Shown here piece by piece: positions 57,470-64,000 of a DNA stretch of 64,000 nt. The stretch covers positions 1,453,054 through 1,517,053 of the forward strand of contig NW_017265137.1 of NCBI RefSeq assembly GCF_001638985.1, in the 5' to 3' direction. This DNA comes from Phycomyces blakesleeanus NRRL 1555(-) (Eukaryota; Mucoromycota; Mucoromycetes; Mucorales; Phycomycetaceae). Position numbers and translations under genes: made by a program. Numbering within the stretch: position 1 is the first letter of the stretch; each line of letters begins with the position of its first letter. The notes under the pieces are model-generated. The model was not told the origin of the DNA. It saw nothing but the letters and a program-made list of their open reading frames with translations, and searched no databases.

Positions 57470-59570
57470 TCGAAATCCCACTTCACTTTATGCAGCTAAA
57501 TATAATAATTTACATCTTTATGATATACATGCCTTGCTTACTCAATATACTTTATGTCTGTCAGCATATCTTTAAGAGCTGTAATATTAAGAAAAAAGAA
57601 CTGCCTGTACATCTTTGACGCATTATCTTTATACCAAATATTAAAGCTTGTTTCATAAATACATCCAAATTGAACTTTTCTGTGCACAGTCTGTGTAAAT
57701 ACAATTAGAACATTACTTGTGTATTCAATTCACCACTCCTTTTCTGCTTCTTTTTCAAACACACATTTCTTTATTCCTTCTCATCTCAGTTCTACCCTTT
57801 TTTTTTTCGTCTTTCGCCTTTTTCTTTTTGCATCCTTCTCTTTCTCTTATTACAATGCATGTCCTTTACAATGTCCAAGCAGATTAGCCAAATTCAGCTA
57901 TATATTTCGCCTCATTGGCATTCTCAAAGATTATTCCGAGTTTTTTCTTATAGACTTTATATATAAAAACGGCCTATGCAATCAAACACGGTAATTGACA
58001 CAATTATAAGAACACCCATATTATATTATATTAATCTTCAGATTTCTTTAACTAGATTAATTTTTCTTATAAAGGGGACTTCCTAATTACAACATTAACC
58101 TCTTCAATCAAGTAAAGAAAAAAGTTTGAACGCGTATTTCTTTATTAGAGTCAACAACAGTTTAAAAATTATTTTATTTATTAAACTTATACATAAAGCT
58201 ATTTTATTTCATTTAATTTCACTTAATGTTCTTTTACTAATGTAAAAGAATAAAAAGCATGACACCAAGTTCTTTGTCCCCGCATTACGCGGCTCAATCT
58301 CCCTCAGGACGTAAACCTGACTTGGTAGCGAAGGAGGTGTGGGAATGGTGTTAATCCGTGGCGTAAGACAACAACCTGGTTCATCCCAACTACCCTATCT
58401 CATCACTGAGAAGGGCCTGCGAACGTACCAGAGAAACCTACCAAAAAGTAGCAGGGTCCAGCGTGTTCGACTACCAAGCAACACCGTCAGTTCCAGAGAG
58501 CTTCGAACAAGGATTTCATGAAGAGTCGGCAGTAAACTCCACTTCCTCCCCGTCCTCCACTAAATAAACTTTCATGATGCTAACTCGGCGGCAGCTTTTT
58601 TTAAACATTGCTCGTCGCCATTGTTTCAGAAATTATACAATTAAATTCACAATTCAGAACAATGTTGATCTGCGCCTCTAAGATTTAACTAAGAAGCTAG
58701 AGACGACGCACTTCCGCTTTTTCCTGCACAGAATGGAAAAAGAATGTCTCCCAATCACCCATAGGTAGCGCGTCAAACTCAACTACAGGCAATCAGGGGG
58801 TACCCGTCTCCAGAGTATAAAAAAAGCTAAAGAGAAGAAAACCGTGTCGGTTGAATGGGCTTTATTTTGATATACCCGCATTCTGCGATTAAAATTTGGG
58901 ACTGCGCTTTTTTTGCCAGGGTGTTTTTTTTGCCTCTCACGTCAGAGCAGTGACATAGCTGTATATTCTTTTTAGTAGAATTGTGTAACTATTTTATGAC
59001 AGTAGTAATGACAGATAAAATTTAATCAAACAAATATTGCAAAGTGAAGTAAATTAAAGCAAAGAAGCAAAGAAGTAAAAAGAGTAACAAAGGGTTTAGT
59101 TTTAATCAGTATAGCAATAACTCTTAAAGTGGAGTACAAGTCTCTATAACGGCGATTCGTATGTTACTCTAAAGTGGTCTGTGCACTTTTTGTTCAAGTA
59201 CACAAGAGGTTTTTTTTTATTTCGCTTTTACAAATAGACACAAAGGACACCAACAGTCAATAAATAACAAACCCACATATATTTCAAAGTAATATCAAAC
59301 AATAAGGAAAGGAAAGAAATAAAAAAAGTAAAAACTATATATGGAGCTGATATTTTCAATTGGAAAAATAAGATACCAGAGTTTCTGCTAAGGATTTGAC
59401 CAGAAAAGAGTCTAACTACGCCTTCAGCTTAGCCAAGATCAATTTAGACTTGGCTATAAACAAGATGAGTAATTAACAAAGGTGAGCTGATTCCATAACA
59501 ATAAAGACACTGTGCTTCATTGAGATATACAGTTAAGGTTGTATTAGTGATTCTACTTACGAATAGATAA
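57470..59570 (+). repeat. Dispersed repeat, copy B
   Basis: Colinear with copy A (about 33.34-35.60 kb) in the same orientation. The best kept part is 58260-58352, where about 90 bases differ at only a few sites. In copy B the GRKPDL frame meets a stop at 58353, soon after 'KEVWEWC', and the sequence then diverges with indels, so this copy is non-coding. A weaker match goes on past 59205 to about 59560 (a 'TTCATTGAGATATACA'-like block near 59517). Confidence 0.75.
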
Positions 59571-60883
59571 AGTAGCTACTCCAGTAAAATCTATATTTTA
59601 CAAAGAAAAATAATATAAATTGATCATATCATTTTTAAAGAAGAAATGTATTACTTGATATAAATATATCTCTGTCTTTAAGCTTGCTCCTTTGGTTTTG
59701 TTTTTAATACATTGGTGCTTTGATACTTAAATATTTTAGAATTTAGAGCTTGAAGACTGAAATTAATTCAAAAAAAAAACAATTAACTTGACTTGCACTT
59801 TATAATTATTTTTACTTTACTTTAAGAGTTTGGATTTTATAAAAAAAAAAAAGAGAGAGAAAAAGAAATGATTGTATATTTTTGACAAGATATTTGAAAT
59901 ATCAGCATAAATATATCAAGATTAATCCCATAATCTTTGAGAAAATACAGGTGCTTATATATTGAGGCTTTTAGTATTTTAACCAAGCATATCATAATAT
60001 TGACAAACACTTTGTTGTGAACTAAAGCTTTCTTTTCCACTTCATTGTGAAACCTTGGCTTTTGTAAAAAGCAATCTGAATCGCTCTTTTTTATATTACA
60101 GATTAATTTCACCACCCGGTATTTAAATATGATATAGAGAGGTATAGCTAGCTCTCGATAAAAACATTTTGCTTGGAAATCATATAAGTTATATTCTACA
60201 GCTCTAAGATATATACTGATACACTATTCTAGTGGTTTCTACTGCTGATAATTCTGCTGTTGATGCGGTTATGTAAAATGAGAAGACGGTATTGGCTACA
60301 CAATAGAAGTACAAGGCCACATAACCTCTTTTTATACGTTTTAAGCTCGTCTTTAATAGGTCCTTAAACTTGCTGGTACCTGAGTACTACCTTTAAATTT
60401 CCCATTTGGGTTCTTCTTTACTGACGGAAAGCTTTACTACTTTTTTGCTTTTCTTTATGCACAAAGCTTGCTTCTCAAAGGATTGACACATGGAATAATT
60501 ATATATAAACAATAAGCCACATAGATATCACACGCCAATATGTGGAATTATTCTATTGGACGATTAGTGTTTACGTCATATCTTGCGTATTCACTCACGC
60601 GTATAGAAAAATGGCTCTTCAGTGCGAAGGAAAGAAAACTCGCCTTTCTCATAAACACAACACAGAGAAATGCCCATGTAAGTAACAAAATCGTTAAAGA
60701 AAGTACATTTCACACATTTTGTGCTAATTATGATGAATTTATTAATGTAATTTGTAGTAATGTTGCTTTTGACATTTACCTAAATTTATTTTCTCAAGAA
60801 GTGAATGTAAGTAATCACAAAATAAAAAATATACCCTTATTTCATTGAAACTCTTACTAACATTGCGCAGTTAATAGTAAAAA
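59571..60883. other. AT-rich region before the rRNA-like block
   Basis: No recognised gene. ORFs at 59837-60115 (minus) and 60540-60848 (plus, 102 codons, ATG) have no family motif and AT-driven composition. GC content rises abruptly at about 60884. Confidence 0.5.
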
Positions 60884-61640
60884 TAAAGTCTGGCCCGAAA
60901 GAGTCAGCCTTGACAGCAGCTTGTCAAGAAAGCCTCTAGTGACGTCGTTGCGGTGAAAACCAAAGCGGCCAACCAAACCACACCCAGTTAATGGCTCTGG
61001 GAACGGCTAGCAAGAAACACCGGTTTACTCTGGTCTCCTCTATTCTGACATTTGGTACAACGTGGTCAATCCGTCATAGAGAGGTGTAGCATAGGTGGGA
61101 GCCACCGGGCGCCAATGAAATACCACCACTCTCTATGACAATCCAAACGGACTGAGGGCGAGCCCCCTATACTCTCCTCCCCGTTGATGTCAGATGTTGA
61201 GGTTCAAAGACGATCAGATAGACTGGTTTTTTATGGGTTGACAGCCGAACGTTCTAGCGACGCAGTTGACCTATAATAAAACCAACTCAACCCGTGCGAT
61301 AGGCATCCATGTGTCTGGGGTATGACTGATTTAACAAGTTGGGACGCCTATTTAGCCCAAGTAGAAGAGTCAGTATAGAGTTTGGTCCGACTGTCATGAT
61401 GTACTAGTCTACTTCTTGCTAGCTGGTACCCGATATTGTAACAGCAAATGGAGTTTTTTTTCGCAAGATAAATTACTTTATTCAAGCCTCCACTCTCTTG
61501 TGATCGGTGTTCTGATCCTGTTTTCGTGAAGATGTGCTTGTTCAATGAGTTTTTGACTGAACGCCTTTAAGTCATCACTCTGTGCTGGAAACAATGTTAC
61601 TCGTTCTCCGTACAGCTTTGTACTTGACACCATATATTGT
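60884..61640 (+). rRNA. Divergent large-subunit rRNA-like block (3' half of LSU)
   Basis: Several LSU landmarks occur in the right order. 60929-61004: 'CTCTAGTGACG', 'AAACCACACCCA' and 'GGGAACGG'. 61046-61138: 'TGACATT', then 'GTGTAGCATAGGTGGGAGC' and 'GGCGCCAATGAAATACCACC'. Near 61244: 'GCCGAACGTTCTAGCGACG'. Near 61380: 'GTTTGGTCCGACTGTCATGA'. 61509-61575: 'TGTTCTGATC' and 'GACTGAACGCCTTTAAGTCA' (domain VI). The style is eukaryotic, not bacterial. CATAGAGAG (61076-61084) and CTCTCTATG (61129-61137) pair perfectly although the bases differ from the usual fungal helix, which argues for kept structure. The 5' half of LSU and the SSU are not found nearby. It may be a truncated pseudogene or a divergent rRNA copy. 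Alignment was done from memory of LSU patterns. Confidence 0.6.
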
Positions 61641-62900
61641 TTTTCGCTTATTACTGTCTAGGCAGTCGTAAGCAAAGACACCCTGATAATGCCAATTCTA
61701 GAACGGTAAAATCTCGTTCATCCCAAACGAAAAAGGCGGGGTCTCCAAACTTTATACGGTCTTCGTTGCCTAAAAAAGTGAAGTTCGCCCTTGTCTTTCG
61801 ATTTCTTCCCCCCGTCTCGGTCTATAGTTAACTTTTTAGTTGGCTTGACAGGTGTTTTTCCAACCTTGGTTGGAAGAGCGTGAGTTCGAATCTCACAGAG
61901 ACGTATTACTAGCAGCAAGCTAGTTACAACTTCGTATATATTATAATTACTAGAGCACAAGCTAGTCATAAAGAGTATTTCAATATAGTAAAAATATCAT
62001 TTAATTGTAAAAAGATATTTAATGGACTGCTTACTGCTTGTCCTTGACCAAAAAAGTTACAAAAAACCCTAACATATCGGCGTCCTCATGGCAAGCATTT
62101 CTAATATGTACGAGTTCAAAATCCCGTCTGCTGACCATCTCCACCTCAGTACAAACTATCTTGCGGGAATTACTTAAACAAAAACAAATTGGAAAGTCTT
62201 TTATAATAGGCATTGAATCATTTCTGACTCTCTATCTAGTGTCAAGGTGTAAACACACATTAATTTATTGCATTGCCACGGTTGATATCTCACTCAAATA
62301 AGTTAATAATAATACCATGCCAGCCGTTCAGAAAAATTGTAAGCTTACTGAGGTATTCGGGATTGTTTATGGATTGGTATATCAATAATAATAAAAGTAA
62401 ATATTGTGAGAGTGTTATTTATTAAAAAGACCAAATAATATTGTTTATATCTGTTACTATTAAAACAACTATAATTCAAATACCTGTTGTGTAATGGTTG
62501 GTTTACACTGTATGAGTGTGTAGTGTACATATGTCTGGTGTGTAATAGTCCTAGAGATTATTAACTTTCCAGATTTATTGGCAAGCAGAAACCAGTGTTT
62601 GGTTCTGGAGCCCGTTCTTCACTCACTTGTGGTGTGTATACCACAGTCACCAACATACTAGCCTTTCTATACTGTTGATTTATTTATTAATATTCATAAA
62701 AAGAAAAATAATATACATATATAATACAGTACATAGTTTCTTTTTATTAATATCAACAAGCCTATTAAATATTTATTGACCATGAGATATTGTTGTTGAT
62801 AATTTTAAAAAAAATATTAATAATAAAAATTCAAATCAAAAGAGTTTTTTATTATAATTTTATTAGTTGACTAAATCGAAGAATACATATATAGAGAGAG
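61641..62900. other. Region after the rRNA-like block
   Basis: Short frames only. The frame at about 61637-61831 is Lys/Arg/Ser-rich and may be a decayed fragment. A tRNA-like element lies at 61813-61903. From 61980 on the DNA is AT-rich without recognised features. Confidence 0.45.
61813..61903 (+). tRNA. Possible tRNA remnant with an intact T-arm
   Basis: 61880-61884 (GTGAG) pairs with 61892-61896 (CTCAC) around the loop TTCGAAT, a canonical T-arm and B-box. CGTCTC (61813-61818) pairs with GAGACG (61898-61903) as a six-pair acceptor stem, giving a 91-nt span. The D-arm and anticodon arm between them do not fold in standard form and no anticodon can be read. It is probably a decayed tRNA or a tRNA-derived short element. 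Confidence 0.28.
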
Positions 62901-63330
62901 AGACAATTGTCAAATTCTTAGTTCACCACTTTGTTAAAAAATAACAAAAGTGGATCCATCCCCCCCAGGACGAAGACCTGATTTGACAGCGAGAGGGAAA
63001 AAATGAGTTGGTTGCTCTCTTTTCAACTAAGAGTGGGTGGAAAACATAGGCGAGTTCAGGCAGCGCTGCACGACAGCATACACCATTCCAAGCCAGTAGA
63101 TGTTTTCTAGAGTATCGGCTTGCACACCGCATCGCACACAACCACAACCAACTCGTCTGGACACTCGCGCAGAAAGCTGCCAGTGAAATACGCCAATAAG
63201 AACAGTAAAACACAGTACAAGAGATCATTCGTGCATTCTCTCTCGTAGGTCCAGAATAAAGAAAGCTAATCCGATCCGAGAACTAAACGCCCAGACAAGA
63301 GGTTCAAAGTAGAGTAAGTATAAATGTTAT
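62901..63330 (+). repeat. Third, diverged relative of the GRKPDL repeat core
   Basis: At 62962-62993 the sequence reads 'CCCAGGACGAAGACCTGA', then 'TTTGACAGCGAG', matching the core at 34317-34350 (CTTCAGGACGTAAACCTGAC). The frame gives PPGRRPDLTARGKK before a stop. The following 250 bp are GC-richer than the flanks and have no other match in the window. It looks like a relic of the same element family. Confidence 0.5.
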
Positions 63331-63912
63331 GCTTTTGACCATGTGAGTGTGTGAACTAATATTTGTCTCCAGCCGCCAATACTATAAGATTAGCGACTTT
63401 TTACCAGATAAACGGGAATAGCAGTGAAGAAAAATCCTTTACCAATAAACAGCAAATAACTGTGGTAGAATTTCTGAGCAAGAGCTTGTCGATAAAATAT
63501 CTGTACAAAAATAATATACAGAGAATATGTATCAGAGTCAGTGTAAAAGAAAAAAGAATTTGTATAAAAAACAAGGCGGAAAAAATTTACCAAATAGTAT
63601 CGGATAATAAGTGGTACTTTAGAAGCAGCAATATATACATATATATCAATAAAGCTTGACTAATATAGAGATGTTAAGCATATAAAATTGGGTGTTAGTA
63701 AATTTTGAAAAGAGAAATATTTTATCCAGAGGAAATAAAATAAATATATTACCAAAAAACTTCTTGTCCCAAAGACATATGCTGGAAAGACAGATAGAAA
63801 TATATTGAAAAACACTCTCAAGATAGAGATAAAGAGAGATAAAAAGGCAGATAGAGCAGGAGCCAGAGACAGACAGGGATCCAGAGATAGAGAGATATGA
63901 AGAGAGGTGAGA
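63331..63912. other. AT-rich terminal region
   Basis: The 98-codon plus-strand frame at 63363-63659 is Lys/Ile/Asn-rich and has no motif. A GATA/GAGA-rich stretch (about 63830-63900) leads into the minisatellite. Confidence 0.5.
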
Positions 63913-64000
63913 GGTATATGGAGAGGTATATGGAGAGGTATGCAGAGAGGTATGCAGAGAGGTATACGGAGAAGTGTGCAGAGAGGTATACGGAGAAGTG
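63913..64000 (+). repeat. 12-bp minisatellite at the window edge
   Basis: Just over seven units of consensus GGTATRYRGAGA (for example GGTATATGGAGA, GGTATGCAGAGA, GGTATACGGAGA). Variants occur in adjacent pairs, and one AGTGTGCAGAGA unit is followed by a partial AGTG. The array continues past the end of the window. Confidence 0.85.

Noticed and set aside
60540..60848. 102-codon plus-strand ORF before the rRNA-like block
   Set aside because: No recognised motif and no splice or promoter context; its composition is near that of the surrounding AT-rich DNA.

Overview
The window is nuclear DNA from a filamentous fungus, most likely an early-diverging Mucoromycota species. The evidence is an AT-rich background full of (TA)n, (ATT)n and poly-A/T tracts, short introns with GT(A/G)AGT-type donors, and fungal proteins such as a Cyk3-type transglutaminase-like protein, MDM31, an Rvs167-type BAR-SH3 protein and Zn2Cys6 factors. 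The phylum is inferred from gene style, not from a marker search.

Layout. 0-8 kb: a PAS-domain protein (minus strand), then a gene-poor stretch with a GC-richer island and decayed ORFs. 8-18 kb: a secreted thaumatin-like protein, a transcription factor with two zinc clusters, an F-box protein with an octapeptide repeat, and a second transcription-factor-like protein that lacks a DNA-binding domain. 18-32 kb: an SNF2-type DNA-dependent ATPase in about 20 exons, a DUF1206 membrane protein, a small secreted Kre9/Knh1-like protein, the HORMA protein REV7, and MDM31. 31-43 kb: a Myb/SANT-like transposon-style gene with a homopolymer frameshift, copy A of a dispersed repeat, a Cyk3-like protein, and UVSSA. 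43-57 kb: a Rab11 GTPase, a 3.6 kb desert, an STE20/PAK-like kinase, an Rvs167-type protein, an EAPP-family protein, and V-ATPase subunit F. 57-64 kb: no convincing protein gene. This part holds repeat copy B, a divergent large-subunit rRNA-like block, a tRNA-like remnant, a third relative of the repeat core and a 12-bp minisatellite.

Splice junctions were worked out by hand from reading phase and family motifs. Four introns in four genes need a GC-AG donor (three are GCAAGT, one is GCAACT), and the SNF2 gene contains internal exons of 15, 11 and 9 nt. The genes do not form one pathway. Three of them (the SNF2 ATPase, REV7 and UVSSA) belong to families used in DNA-damage handling. Several others (Rab11, the BAR-SH3 protein, Cyk3, the PAK-like kinase, V-ATPase) serve membrane traffic, polarity and cytokinesis.
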